Source: an uncultured Bacteroidota bacterium (lineage in GTDB: Bacteria > Bacteroidota > Bacteroidia > Chitinophagales > Chitinophagaceae). Taken from it: a stretch of 64,000 nt of DNA. Numbering within the stretch: the stretch's first letter is position 1; each line of letters begins with the position of its first letter. Shown here piece by piece: positions 52,554 through 61,825 of this stretch. The translations under genes and the position numbers were made by a program. The notes beneath the pieces are model-generated. The model did no database searches and was not told the DNA's origin. It was given only the letters and a program-made list of their open reading frames with translations. The DNA lies in contig CAIRYK010000068.1 in the NCBI GenBank assembly GCA_903882805.1, forward strand, positions 20,709-84,708, read 5' to 3'.

Positions 52554-53501
52554 TTATCGTTTTATGATACATTCTACTTTTGCATTGAGTAGCAATTTGG
52601 CGTCGGTATCCAGTGTAATTGTTATCTCTCGTACTCTGCGGTCTTCCTTGTCGTCCGTTTTTTCGGCAAAAAGCGATTTTTTCTTTAGGTAGGCAGCCAC
52701 ATAGCTAACGCGGCCTTTCGTAAGTAGGGTAGTTGCGCCCACATACCTTATTTCTGCTTCCTGTTCGGTTTGCACTTTATCGGCAAACAGTTCATCTATT
52801 TCTGCCCGCACCACTGCAGGGCCTTCGGCCGCAAACTCAGCATAAGTTTCATTGGCGCCCAGCGCCCCGCCAGCCTTTGCCGAAAGGCTCAGTAATGTGC
52901 CATTTGCCGGCGCAGTTAGCGTTTTTTTATTGGCCTCTGTTTTTACCGTAATTAGTTGTCTTTCCAGCTCCGCCAACTTGTTTTGCATTACTGCTACGGA
53001 TAGTTTTTTTTCCTCCAGATTATTAAGCAGCACATTTAGTTCTGTTCTTGTATCGTCGAGATATTGTTTGGTTTCGGCGCCGCTCTTTACCAATTGTTCA
53101 GTACGCTCCAGCAAAGTTTTTTTGTTGGCTATTTTGTAATTCAACTCGCCCATAGCCTTTCGTTCCATCTCCACCTGAGTATTTTGGGTTGTTATCTGGC
53201 TCGCGGTTAGTTTTACCTTTTCTTGCGCCACATCGTCGTCCAGTTTCAGTATGGCCTCGCCTTTTTTTACTTGTTCACCCTTGATTTTGAACACCTCCTT
53301 TACCACACCGGCATCAGAACTCGCGAGGTTAACAATACCGTTTTCCGGTTCCACTTTACCTACCCCTACTATTTCTTTTATTTGTGTTTGTTTCGTAGCT
53401 GCACTTTGGGCTGCTTCTTTTGCCGATTGTTGCTTGTCTTGGCATCCGGTAGTCAGCGCCGCAAGAAGAATAGCGAATAATGCCTGTGTTCGGTAATTCA
53501 T
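52554..53501 (-). CDS. HlyD/DevB-like membrane fusion lipoprotein
   Basis: 315 aa from ATG 53501 (MNYRTQALFAILLAALTTGC); a start at 53540 would overlap the ATPase gene and precede the lipobox. Lipid attachment is predicted at the Cys of LTTGC. Then come a biotinyl-lipoyl-like half domain (VGKVEPENGIVNLASSDAGV), a long coiled-coil hairpin (about 105-200) and the second half domain (KTLTAPANGTLLSLSAKAGG). It joins the inner-membrane ABC pump to the TolC-like channel. No C-terminal RND-type extension. Confidence 0.87.
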   Translation of the reverse strand: MNYRTQALFAILLAALTTGCQDKQQSAKEAAQSAATKQTQIKEIVGVGKVEPENGIVNLASSDAGVVKEVFKIKGEQVKKGEAILKLDDDVAQEKVKLTASQITTQNTQVEMERKAMGELNYKIANKKTLLERTEQLVKSGAETKQYLDDTRTELNVLLNNLEEKKLSVAVMQNKLAELERQLITVKTEANKKTLTAPANGTLLSLSAKAGGALGANETYAEFAAEGPAVVRAEIDELFADKVQTEQEAEIRYVGATTLLTKGRVSYVAAYLKKKSLFAEKTDDKEDRRVREITITLDTDAKLLLNAKVECIIKR

Positions 53502-53536
53502 TTGTATTGTATTTATTGTTTTCAGCAAGTGTTTTG

Positions 53537-54235
53537 TCAATGTTCTGCCAGGTCTTCGTCTGGTTGGTCCGACGCAATTCCGTTATTCACATAAATAATT
53601 CTGTCTGCAAATTGTTTCAGCCTAAGGTCGTGCGTCACTACAGCCACTGCCTTGCCGCCGTCGGCAAGCATTTTTAGTTCGGTCATCACTACGCCCAGGC
53701 TTTTCACATCGAGGGCGGCGGTAGGTTCATCACAGAGTAAAATAGAGGGGTTTGATACCAGCGCCCGGGCAATAGCCACCCTTTGTTGCTGGCCGCCGCT
53801 CAGCATTTTGGGCAAATTGTTCATACGGTCGGTCATATTCATTTTCTCGAGCGCTTCTGCAGCCCTGCTTTTGGCTTCCTTATAAGGCACATCCATGAGC
53901 AACAGCGGCTGCATTACATTTTCCAGACCAGTAAGCGGCGCCAGCAAATTGAAGCTCTGAAATACAAACCCAATATTGTTCAGACGGGTACGGGCCAGCT
54001 CTTTTTCCGACAACCCATTTATCAGCACGTCATTGATATACACCTCGCCGCGCGTGGGGAAAATGACGCATCCTAATAACGAAAGTAGGGTGGTTTTACC
54101 TGATCCTGACGGGCCCATGATCAGCGTAAGTTCGTTTGTGCGAAAATCGACCGTAGTAGGTTGCAGCGCCGTTATCATAGTGTCGCCGGTTTTATATTCT
54201 TTACAGGCGCCTATAAGTTTTCCTACAGTCTTCAT
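53537..54235 (-). CDS. ABC transporter ATP-binding protein (LolD/MacB/DevA-like)
   Basis: 232 aa, complete nucleotide-binding domain: Walker A GPSGSGKTTL (41-50), Q-loop FVFQSFNLLAPLTGLEN, signature MLSGGQQQRVAIARAL, Walker B ILLCDEPTAALD, and H-loop VVTHDLRL. It powers the FtsX-type permease encoded two genes downstream. It is the first gene of the four-gene export operon and is transcribed divergently from the MarR regulator. Confidence 0.92.
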   Translation of the reverse strand: MKTVGKLIGACKEYKTGDTMITALQPTTVDFRTNELTLIMGPSGSGKTTLLSLLGCVIFPTRGEVYINDVLINGLSEKELARTRLNNIGFVFQSFNLLAPLTGLENVMQPLLLMDVPYKEAKSRAAEALEKMNMTDRMNNLPKMLSGGQQQRVAIARALVSNPSILLCDEPTAALDVKSLGVVMTELKMLADGGKAVAVVTHDLRLKQFADRIIYVNNGIASDQPDEDLAEH

Positions 54236-54260
54236 TGGTTTGATACTCCTATTTAGACTC

Positions 54261-54338
54261 CAAATTTAAGACGATTTTGTTAGATTGTAGAAATTAAATT
54301 TACGTTTACGTATTGTTTTGTGTAAATTTGGTACGTAA
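54261..54338. promoter_or_regulatory. divergent promoters and candidate MarR operator
   Basis: For the MarR gene, TAAATTTG (54323-54330) lies 20 bp after TTTA. For the export operon, TAAATTTG is found on the minus strand (54261-54268). An inverted pair TTACGTA (54306-54312) and TACGTAA (54332-54338) brackets the MarR -7 box, a plausible binding site for autoregulation. Confidence 0.5.
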
Positions 54339-54352
54339 TTGTGTAACTTTTT

Positions 54353-54997
54353 ATGAAAACAAAGGCCATATTACTGCAGTTGGTAGATTATCTCGATGAG
54401 TTTGAGGCGGAGAACCAACATGCCGAAACGCTCGAAATTGGCGATTTTATTGGTTATTTACATGCGCGGTATCCATTAACCGGCAAAGCAATGAGGCAAA
54501 TTGGCGGTACGGAAGCGACTTGGATAAAAGAACGGTTTGGCGCGCCTCAGTCCGATATAGCCACACTTATTTCATTGATGTATAGGTATGCAAAGGGATA
54601 TATTAAAAAAGCGCTTAAAGACAGTCTGATTCAGAATCCGGAAGAGTTTTCTTATCTGATTGTGCTCATGACTTTCGATAGTCTCACAAAAACTGAGCTT
54701 ATAGTAAAAAACGTAATGGAGAAAACATCTGGAGCGGAGGTAATAAGGAGACTTGTTAATCTGGGACTAATCAGGCAGTTTGCCGATGAGGCCGATAAAC
54801 GAACAATGCGTGTTGCGGTTACTGATTTAGGTAAAGCTGAACTTACCAGAATAATGCCCAAAATGCAACAGGTTTCTAACCTTGTGGTGGGCGATTTAAC
54901 GGAAACAGAAATAATGAGCCTGAGCTATATGCTCCGTAAGCTCGATTATTTTCATAATGATATTTACATCAACAAAAGGGATATTGTTAGTATGTAA
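54353..54997 (+). CDS. MarR-family transcriptional regulator
   Basis: 214 aa, longer than the typical 140-170. The winged helix is at about 90-165 (LIVLMTFDSLTKTELIVKNV, EVIRRLVNLGLIRQFADEAD, KRTMRVAVTDLGKAEL), with the wing Asp-x-Arg conserved as DKRTMRVAVT. The N-terminal helices (DYLDEFEAENQHAETLEIGD) form a dimerisation part. It is divergent to the export operon and probably represses it. Confidence 0.85.
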   Translation: MKTKAILLQLVDYLDEFEAENQHAETLEIGDFIGYLHARYPLTGKAMRQIGGTEATWIKERFGAPQSDIATLISLMYRYAKGYIKKALKDSLIQNPEEFSYLIVLMTFDSLTKTELIVKNVMEKTSGAEVIRRLVNLGLIRQFADEADKRTMRVAVTDLGKAELTRIMPKMQQVSNLVVGDLTETEIMSLSYMLRKLDYFHNDIYINKRDIVSM

Positions 54998-55025
54998 TAG
55001 CAAAGGGCGCTGTAAACAAAAAAAA

Positions 55026-55049
55026 GGCGGGAGATCAACATCTCCCGCC
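55026..55049 (-). terminator. terminator of the DUF4397 gene
   Basis: A 10-bp perfect stem ggcgggagat/atctcccgcc with a 4-nt loop is followed on the minus strand by eight T. Confidence 0.85.
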
Positions 55050-55080
55050 CAAACCAATCGCAGTGAAATCACACACACAC

Positions 55081-56091
55081 TTACTTTTTCACAACTTTCA
55101 CTGTTTTCACCTCACCATCCAATCCCACACACTTTATTAAATATAAACCAGCCCCAAAACTGCTCATATCAAAACGGCCGCTTTTTACATTGGTCTGCTC
55201 CGCTATCACACGTCCGGTTACATCTGCTACAGATACCAATGCAATTGTTTTTTCGCTGCTGAAAAATATGGCGTCCGACGCCGGGTTAGGGTATACTTTT
55301 ACTTCATTTGCTGTGTTCACTTCTTCCACTCCAGTTGTAATAGCTACTTCAGGTAAGGCGATCAACGCTCCACCTACAGGCAGGCAAGCCCATAATCCAA
55401 ACTTTTTGCCGTTACTGTTAGCAGCTGTATCCAGAAAGCCAGATGCCAGAACTGTAATTGCAGAATCGGTTAGGCTTAGGCTAAGCAAAGGAGCAGTATA
55501 GCGTTTTACCGTGGTAGTTCCGGTAGCGTTTGTTACATCTATTGTATAATCGGCAGGCGTCAGGCTCAAATAGCCTGTGCTGCAAAATTCGCCGAATGAT
55601 ATATTGTCTACTAATACAGTTGTTCCTGTTCTTACATCCACTGTTGGCGCATCGGTTGCTCCATGCATTACAAGTACATCTGTTTTGCCAGTCATAGACG
55701 CTCTTTCGCGTGCCAAATCATATACGCTCAATCTGAAAGGAACTGTTGTTCTTGATGGCATATAGCCTGTTGGGCTAACCAGACCAGTTGCGACAAGTAT
55801 ATATTTTTTTGTGCTGTCTAGTGTAACGGTTACACTGTAGATGGTATCCAAAACACTACTACTTGTCTTTGGTGCAATACCCAGTGTTATCGGCACATTT
55901 GCCGGAGCGTTGATAAACGGAGTAGCTGTTCTGAACGCAAAATTGTCCAGTAACCTTGTGCTACCCAAATACACATCAACGGAATCTGCAGCAAGATCGG
56001 CGCTGTTATGTATTACCTGCACTCTTGCAGTTTGTGCATTGGCCATTATTTGGCTGGCAAGGGCCATGCTGAGGAAAAGTACTTTTTTCAT
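55081..56091 (-). CDS. DUF4397 protein with T9SS type A sorting domain
   Basis: 336 aa from ATG 56091 (MKKVLFLSMALASQIMANAQ signal peptide); the in-frame start at 56202 adds an unlikely 37-residue leader. TARVQVIHNSADLAADSVDV starts two DUF4397 beta-sandwich repeats (second at MHGATDAPTVDVRTGTTVLV). The C-terminus VKVYPNPASDAIFFSSEKTI...VTGRVIAEQ...FGAGLYLIKCV is a type A sorting domain. It is a secreted or surface protein; the DUF4397 role is unknown. Confidence 0.88.
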   Translation of the reverse strand: MKKVLFLSMALASQIMANAQTARVQVIHNSADLAADSVDVYLGSTRLLDNFAFRTATPFINAPANVPITLGIAPKTSSSVLDTIYSVTVTLDSTKKYILVATGLVSPTGYMPSRTTVPFRLSVYDLARERASMTGKTDVLVMHGATDAPTVDVRTGTTVLVDNISFGEFCSTGYLSLTPADYTIDVTNATGTTTVKRYTAPLLSLSLTDSAITVLASGFLDTAANSNGKKFGLWACLPVGGALIALPEVAITTGVEEVNTANEVKVYPNPASDAIFFSSEKTIALVSVADVTGRVIAEQTNVKSGRFDMSSFGAGLYLIKCVGLDGEVKTVKVVKK

Positions 56092-56350
56092 GTTGTTTAG
56101 TTTTTTTATCAAAATTATGAACAAAAAGTATTGCATAAACATTTTTTTCCCTTTTATGTTTTGTTTAACAATAGATTGCTTTTGGTTAAACAAAATATCC
56201 ATAAAGAGGTATTATTTCCCCTGCCGGCTATCAGTTTAATAATCTATTGGTACGGTTGCTACCGTGAAAACACCTTTTTTGAATAGTTAAAATACCTTAT
56301 TTGCTTTTCGTTTCATTTGTTACATTCGCATTAAACCAAAAAAATATTTT

Positions 56351-56980
56351 ATGAAAAACGCACTTTTACTAATTGCCGGCGCAACATTATTGGCTTCTTG
56401 CAGCCAACCTGTTGAAGATGTAACCGTTTACAAAAAACAAATTGATAGTTTGCAAGCAGTAATAGCTAAAACTCAGGCAGCGCCTGCAGATGGCGGCATA
56501 AAAACGCAAATGATGGAAGCCACGCCGCAAGGCGGCGCAGCAAACACGAACCCCTGGGCACAATCAATTGATGATGTGTTGATGAGAAAGGGCGAGGCAG
56601 ATGGGTTAATAACAGATTGGCACACCTATGTTGGCACGCTGCCCGAACCAACAAAGTCGAATTTTAAAAAGTCTTTTTCGTTTGTTATGGATGCCAACAT
56701 CATAAAGAACCACGTTCTAACAAATGCCAATAATACGCCTACAAATATGGTGGTATACTTGGGTATGAAGTCGGATGGTACGCTGACACTTGTTTACGAC
56801 GGAGCTTATTTGAAAAAAGGGGCTACTGCTGATAAGGATTCGCTGGTTGAACTGTTGTACACGAAGGGTGATATGACTGATAATGTTTTTGAGTATGTGT
56901 TGCCTTGTCCTACCTGCAACAAGGTTGGTATTCATGTACGTCCGGTTACACAATCGTCGGTTGCGGCAACGCCTCAGTAA
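56351..56980 (+). CDS. hypothetical lipoprotein
   Basis: 209 aa. The lipobox LLASC (Cys17) is followed by SQPVEDVTVYKKQIDSLQAV, a short coiled coil. The globular part ends with VLPCPTCNKV, a CPxC pair. No family recognised. A start of operon with the downstream membrane/kinase/regulator genes is possible (17 bp to the next ATG), which would make it a candidate exported input or output of that system. Confidence 0.65.
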   Translation: MKNALLLIAGATLLASCSQPVEDVTVYKKQIDSLQAVIAKTQAAPADGGIKTQMMEATPQGGAANTNPWAQSIDDVLMRKGEADGLITDWHTYVGTLPEPTKSNFKKSFSFVMDANIIKNHVLTNANNTPTNMVVYLGMKSDGTLTLVYDGAYLKKGATADKDSLVELLYTKGDMTDNVFEYVLPCPTCNKVGIHVRPVTQSSVAATPQ

Positions 56981-56997
56981 AATTTGTTCAATAATCT

Positions 56998-57663
56998 ATG
57001 GTTAACTCCTTTGTTTTATCTGCATACTATGCGGCGGTGTCTACCGCCACGGTTGCAGGTATTGTCCGGTACAAAAGGCTCGATACTGCCATGAGGGTCA
57101 TCGTATACCTCATGCTTGCCACTTCTGTGTGCGAGTTATTTTCGTATGCTATGCGCACCATGAAGGATTATCCTTTGCGGTATTCAGTGTTTCATATATA
57201 TGCGGTAGCTGAGATTTTCTTGCAATCTCTTTTTTTTATTTACGCAATAAAGCCGCGCAATTATCGCAAGCTAATTTTTGCGGGCGCATTGTTATGGCCT
57301 GCATTAGGGATACTTAATGTTTTAGCTCTTCAGTCGTTCGGAGAATTAAATACCAATATGCTCATGGTTGAGAGTTTCAGTACTATTACCATGTCTTTAT
57401 ACTTCATTTATTGGTTTATCAAAAACGATCAGGTTATGTTGTTATACAGGCACCCGCATATAAGAGTTGCTGCTTTATTATTGTTGTTGTGGAGTAGTGC
57501 GTTCTTTTTTTGGGCGTTTATAAAAATTCTCTACAGCAATCATTGGCCCTATTACAATTTGATAGATTATACTTCCACCGTTATCAATACGCTGGTGTAC
57601 AGTGGTATTGCACTTACGTTTTTATTATTCCCTAAAACATATAAAACCTATGAAAACCGCTGA
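56998..57663 (+). CDS. membrane protein encoded with a two-component system
   Basis: 221 aa with about seven hydrophobic helices and little else, resembling uncharacterised 7-8 TM Bacteroidota sensors (AAVSTATVAGIVRYKRLDTA, SVFHIYAVAEIFLQSLFFIY, SSAFFFWAFIKILYSNHWPY). Its 3' end overlaps the histidine kinase start by 14 bp, so translation is coupled. A sensory partner role for the kinase, which has only one helix of its own, is a reasonable inference. Confidence 0.72.
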   Translation: MVNSFVLSAYYAAVSTATVAGIVRYKRLDTAMRVIVYLMLATSVCELFSYAMRTMKDYPLRYSVFHIYAVAEIFLQSLFFIYAIKPRNYRKLIFAGALLWPALGILNVLALQSFGELNTNMLMVESFSTITMSLYFIYWFIKNDQVMLLYRHPHIRVAALLLLLWSSAFFFWAFIKILYSNHWPYYNLIDYTSTVINTLVYSGIALTFLLFPKTYKTYENR

Positions 57664-58441
57664 GGTTGCTATCATTTTCATATTGGGTTCGCTCACTTTG
57701 CTGGTGTTTGTATTGTTTCTGGCGCTAATTCTTATCGAGTACCGCAGGAGGCAGGTAAAGCACATCACCGAAAAACTGGAATTGAAACATCTGTACCAAA
57801 ACGAAGTGCTACAGACCCGGTTGGAAGTGCAGGAGCAATCGTTCAGGTATTTCTCTGAGGAAGTGCACGATAATATTGCCCAAATGTTAAGTCTGGCCAG
57901 AATGAAGTTGTATAAAACCGCGGGTAAAACAAATGAGGAGCAAACGCGCGCGGGCATTGAGGCGAGCAATGAGCTATTGGGTAAAACGCTTAACGACCTC
58001 CGCAACCTTAGTCACATATTAAATGGAACGCTCGTTTCGAAGATTCCACTATCGGAGAGTATAGAAAAGGAACTAAATTATTTAAGAGATACAGCAGATA
58101 TCAAAACCCAATTAGGTATTACCGGCGCTCCTTTCGAGTTGCCCGATGAAAAGAAGCTACTTGTTTTCCGTATAGTGCAGGAGGCTACCGGTAATGCAAT
58201 AAAGCATGGTAAAGCCACCGAAATAAATATTAGTTTAGCCTACAGCAGTCTGGCGCTCGTGGCTACAATTACAGATAACGGCGCCGGTTTCGATACCTCG
58301 CAGCTTACGGAAAGCAAAGGGCTTGGATTGCATAATATGCAGGTGCGCGCCAGGATGCTGGGAGCGTTTAATTTGGTGTCGCAAAAAGGCGAAGGCACAA
58401 CAATAACATTAAAAATACCAACTAATGAATGGAAAGATTAA
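57650..58441 (+). CDS. sensor histidine kinase (HisKA_3/NarX-LiaS type)
   Basis: 263 aa from ATG 57650 (MKTAEVAIIFILGSL). One membrane helix (about 6-30), a coiled coil, HisKA_3 with His73 in FSEEVHDNIAQMLSLARMKL, then HATPase motifs: N box QEATGNAIKHGK, G1 DNGAGFD, G2 GLGLHNM. It has no sensory domain of its own, so it depends on the upstream 7-TM protein or on membrane state. It overlaps the response regulator gene by 17 bp. Confidence 0.9.
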   Translation: MKTAEVAIIFILGSLTLLVFVLFLALILIEYRRRQVKHITEKLELKHLYQNEVLQTRLEVQEQSFRYFSEEVHDNIAQMLSLARMKLYKTAGKTNEEQTRAGIEASNELLGKTLNDLRNLSHILNGTLVSKIPLSESIEKELNYLRDTADIKTQLGITGAPFELPDEKKLLVFRIVQEATGNAIKHGKATEINISLAYSSLALVATITDNGAGFDTSQLTESKGLGLHNMQVRARMLGAFNLVSQKGEGTTITLKIPTNEWKD

Positions 58442-59087
58442 GATAGCGCTTGCCGATGACCATAATCTGTTCAGGAAGGGTGTGGAGGAGATCTTGGAAG
58501 ATTTTGATAATATGGAGGTGCTGTATAGCGTGCCTAATGGCCGCGAGCTGATAGCCAAACTTGCTGCGGCGCCGGTATTGCCCGATGTATGCCTTCTGGA
58601 TATAAATATGCCTGAACTCAATGGTTTTGAAACAGCCAAAATGATAAAGGACAAATGGCCGCAAATTAAGCTGCTCGCCGTGTCGGTATACGATACCGAG
58701 TTTAATATTATTGGTATGCTGCGCGCAGGGGCTGGAGGCTACTTGCTCAAAGACGCCCAGCCATACGCATTGAAAAACGCTATAGAACAGATTTATAAAA
58801 ACGGATTTCACCATTCTGAGTTAGTAACCGGACGTATACTCCATCAGCTCATTAGTCACCCCAACAAAACCAATTCTGCCGAGCTCAACGAAAAGGAATT
58901 GCAGTTTCTGAAGTTGTGCTGCACCGAAATGACCTACCGCGAGATTGCAGATGTTATGAGCGTTAGTCCGCGCACTATAGACGGTTACCGCGATCAGCTT
59001 TTCGAAAAATTAAATATTAAATCGCGCACCGGGCTCGTGATATATGCGCTTAAGTCCGGTATAGCGCTGCTCGACGAACATACATAG
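58425..59087 (+). CDS. LuxR/NarL-family response regulator
   Basis: 220 aa. Receiver: LADDHNLFRKGV, Asp59 in VCLLDINMPELNGF, Lys in GYLLKDAQ. The C-terminal LuxR HTH LNEKELQFLKLCCTEMTYRE, then IADVMSVSPRTIDGYRDQLF and EKLNIKSRTGLVIYALKSGI is complete. Cognate partner of the overlapping kinase gene. The nearby secreted-protein gene at 59292 is a possible target but lies after a 200-bp gap. Confidence 0.92.
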   Translation: MNGKIKIALADDHNLFRKGVEEILEDFDNMEVLYSVPNGRELIAKLAAAPVLPDVCLLDINMPELNGFETAKMIKDKWPQIKLLAVSVYDTEFNIIGMLRAGAGGYLLKDAQPYALKNAIEQIYKNGFHHSELVTGRILHQLISHPNKTNSAELNEKELQFLKLCCTEMTYREIADVMSVSPRTIDGYRDQLFEKLNIKSRTGLVIYALKSGIALLDEHT

Positions 59088-59291
59088 TATTTGGCGGCAT
59101 CGCCTCTGGCGCTCGTGTTTAGAAGGTATTGGTAGCTTGTTTTAGTTGTTTTAGGTCAAAAAGGTGTTTTCACCCTACAGGTTTGGGTGTTTTCTTCAAC
59201 AAGATTGGGTGTTTATGCTAAGATAAACCCCTCCCCGGCGACCGATCTTTGTGTTATCAAAACAATCAGAAAACAAACTAAAACAAATAAA

Positions 59292-59882
59292 ATGAAACAG
59301 ACAAACACAATCGCAGTTGCCGCAAATTTCGCCGCATCATTTCAGACAACGCTGGTGAAAACAGCATTAGTAATTATGTGTTGCCTTATGGCTACAAGCA
59401 GCTTCGCCGCTTGTTCCGACACAGCTGGTAAACCAGCAGATAATGCAACGCTACGCGCCAAGGGTGGGGTAGTGCATTACACAATTACTACTGATGGAAC
59501 ATCTATTACTGAAGACGCACAACTCAACGAGGATAGCTACATTTTTGCAGGAGGAGAATCAGATATCGTTATCGCCGACCCGAATGGTCACTTTTACATT
59601 GGCGTTGTACAATCAGGGCAGTTTGCAAAAGGCGATATTTATCGTCAGTCGAGCGCAGGCAAGGCTGCCGGCTACAGTTTGTCAAGTTTTCTTACGTATG
59701 CCAACGCCGGACAAACCATGACCGCACAGCCTTTTGAAGAAGGATATACAAAAATTGAGAGAATTGGCGCGCTCGACTATAAAGTGAGCTTTCAATATTC
59801 ACTAAAGGACAGTGGTACCGGAAAAAAGGTAACGATAGCCGGTAGCGCTGTGCTCAACGATCATCAGGTAGCAATTCGCTAA
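59292..59882 (+). CDS. hypothetical exported protein
   Basis: 196 aa from ATG 59292; the open frame extends upstream to 59187 but through non-coding-like leader. The hydrophobic segment TALVIMCCLMATSSFAACSD is a signal peptide with cleavage near SFA, or a lipoprotein at AAC, preceded by an unusually long 28-residue polar N-region. The mature part is beta-rich (VVHYTITTDGTSITEDAQLN...GHFYIGVVQSGQFAKGDIY...). No family recognised. It follows the two-component genes. Confidence 0.65.
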   Translation: MKQTNTIAVAANFAASFQTTLVKTALVIMCCLMATSSFAACSDTAGKPADNATLRAKGGVVHYTITTDGTSITEDAQLNEDSYIFAGGESDIVIADPNGHFYIGVVQSGQFAKGDIYRQSSAGKAAGYSLSSFLTYANAGQTMTAQPFEEGYTKIERIGALDYKVSFQYSLKDSGTGKKVTIAGSAVLNDHQVAIR

Positions 59883-59921
59883 GAACGGCTGATGTAACGC
59901 CTATATCTTGAAAACAAAAAA

Positions 59922-59952
59922 GAGGAAGTAGCCTTCAAAAGCTATCTTCCTC
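59922..59952. terminator. bidirectional terminator
   Basis: The stem gaggaag-tagc/gctatcttcctc (one bulge) flanked by A- and T-runs lies between the convergent 59292 gene and guaB. Confidence 0.75.
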
Positions 59953-60019
59953 ATTTTATTATAAGGTGTTTGTTTTTTAGTGTTTATGGCAAGCGTTCCT
60001 TCTATTTGTTGTTGCTCAA

Positions 60020-61489
60020 CTACCGGCTGTAGTTAGGCGCCTCCTTGGTAATAACCACATCGTGTGGATGGCTTTCAGCCATACTCGCGGGCGATATGCG
60101 AACAAACTGAGAATTTTCCTGGAGCGCTGTTACGTCTTTAGCTCCACAATAACCCATGCCAGCTCTCAGTCCGCCAACAAACTGCTGCACCACTTCGTTG
60201 AGTTGCCCTTTGTAAGGTACCCGGCCTACTATTCCTTCCGGCACCAGTTTCTTTATGTCGGCTTCCATATCCTGAAAATACCTGTCTTTCGAACCTTCCT
60301 GCATAGCCTCTACCGAGCCCATACCGCGGTACGACTTGAATTTACGCCCTTCGTAAATGATGGTTTCGCCAGGGCTTTCTTCGGTGCCAGCAAATATAGA
60401 TCCGGCCATGATGCACGCTGCACCAGCGGCTATAGCCTTCACCATGTCGCCGGTGTAGCGTATGCCGCCATCTGCTATTACCGGTATGCCGGTTTTTTTC
60501 AGCGCCTGTGCCGCTTCCATAATTGCTGTTAGCTGCGGAGCGCCTGCTCCGGTAACAACGCGTGTTGTGCATATAGAGCCCGGACCAACACCCACTTTTA
60601 CGGCATCGGCTCCTGCATCTGCAAGGGCTTTTGCTCCGGCTGCTGTAGCTACATTGCCTGCAATGATGGGTAGCGCTTTATAAGCTTTCTTAACCATTTT
60701 TATAGCGTCTATTACACCTTTTGAGTGTCCGTGAGCGCTGTCCAGCGTTATTACGTCTACACCGGCATTTTTAAGCGCTTCTACTCGGTCCAGTATGTCG
60801 GCAGTGATGCCTATTGCTGCGCCCACCACCAGTCTGCCCATGCCATCCTTTGTAGAGTTTGGGTGGCTTTTTAGCTGTATCGTATCTCTGAAGGTTATTA
60901 ATCCTATCAGTTTGCCTTTTTTATCTACTATTGGTAGTTTTTCTATTTTGTATTGTTCCAGTATCCGCTCTGCTTTTTGCATATCGGTGCCGGCGGCTGC
61001 GGTTACCAATCTATCTTTGGTCATTACCTCGCTCACCTTTTTCTTGGTGTTGCGTTCGAAACGCAAATCGCGATTAGTAAGAATACCTACCAGCAGGTAG
61101 TTGTCGTCAACAATAGGGATGCCACCTATTTTGTTGTCTTTCATTATTTTCAGGGCATCGCCAACTGTGGCATCGGGTTTTAAGGTTATGGGGTCGAGGA
61201 TAAGACCGTTTTCAGAACGCTTTACTTTGCGCACCTGATCGGCTTGTCGCTCTATGCTCATGTTTTTGTGAAGTATGCCTATGCCGCCTTCCCGGGCAAG
61301 CGCAATAGCCAGTGGAGCTTCGGTAACCGTATCCATAGCAGCAGATACCATGGGTATGTTAATCCGTATATCTTTTGTGATGTTGGTTGCTATGCTTACT
61401 TCTCGGGGAAGGACTTCGGAGTAAGCGGGCATAAGAAGAACGTCATCAAACGTGAGTCCTTCGCCGTAGAACTTAGATTTTATTGCCAT
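60020..61489 (-). CDS. guaB: inosine-5'-monophosphate dehydrogenase
   Basis: 489 aa from ATG 61489, two codons inside an in-frame TTG that falls within the promoter -7 box. N-terminal TIM-barrel half ([30 protein letters not shown]), paired CBS domains (about 95-205: [39 protein letters not shown]), then the catalytic loop [15 protein letters not shown] (Cys near 300) and the flap [18 protein letters not shown]. It oxidises IMP to XMP with NAD+, the rate-limiting step of GMP synthesis, feeding GuaA encoded in the same window. Confidence 0.97.
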   Translation of the reverse strand: MAIKSKFYGEGLTFDDVLLMPAYSEVLPREVSIATNITKDIRINIPMVSAAMDTVTEAPLAIALAREGGIGILHKNMSIERQADQVRKVKRSENGLILDPITLKPDATVGDALKIMKDNKIGGIPIVDDNYLLVGILTNRDLRFERNTKKKVSEVMTKDRLVTAAAGTDMQKAERILEQYKIEKLPIVDKKGKLIGLITFRDTIQLKSHPNSTKDGMGRLVVGAAIGITADILDRVEALKNAGVDVITLDSAHGHSKGVIDAIKMVKKAYKALPIIAGNVATAAGAKALADAGADAVKVGVGPGSICTTRVVTGAGAPQLTAIMEAAQALKKTGIPVIADGGIRYTGDMVKAIAAGAACIMAGSIFAGTEESPGETIIYEGRKFKSYRGMGSVEAMQEGSKDRYFQDMEADIKKLVPEGIVGRVPYKGQLNEVVQQFVGGLRAGMGYCGAKDVTALQENSQFVRISPASMAESHPHDVVITKEAPNYSR

Positions 61490-61492
61490 GTG

Positions 61493-61524
61493 CAAAGGTA
61501 TGGGTAAACTGCAAATTGTGCAAA
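61493..61524 (-). promoter_or_regulatory. guaB promoter implying a leaderless or near-leaderless transcript
   Basis: On the minus strand TTTG (61521-61524), a 20-bp spacer and TACCTTTG (61493-61500) match the Bacteroidota consensus exactly. Only 3 bp separate the -7 box from the guaB ATG, so transcription should start at or within a few bases of the start codon. Confidence 0.65.
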
Positions 61525-61527
61525 TAC

Positions 61528-61824
61528 AGTTTTGTTGTATATAATCTATGGGGGTATTGAGGTATCCTATTGGTTAGGGGTATCATTTGGTATTTGTTAG
61601 GTAGCATCCATGATATGGTGGTATTGCTGGTTGTTGTTTACCTCTACTCATTCCGAATAGAGTTAGTTGCATATAAAGTTTTGTTGTATATAATCTATGG
61701 GGTATTGAGGTATCCTATTGGTTAGGGGTATCATTTGGTATTTGTTAGGTAGCATCCATGATATGGTGGTATTGCTGGTTGTTGTTTACCTCTACTCATT
61801 CCGAATAGAGTTAGTTGCATATAC
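61528..61824. repeat. 149-bp tandem direct repeat (two copies)
   Basis: The 149 bp at 61528-61676 is repeated at 61677-61824; the only difference seen is one G fewer in the second copy (a run of 4 against 5). The unit has no convincing reading frame. It lies between the guaB promoter and the NHL gene 3' end. Near identity implies a recent duplication. Confidence 0.9.
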
Positions 61825-61825
61825 G

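Noticed and set aside
61528..61824. CRISPR array
   Set aside because: Only two 149-bp copies without spacers; no cas genes in the window.
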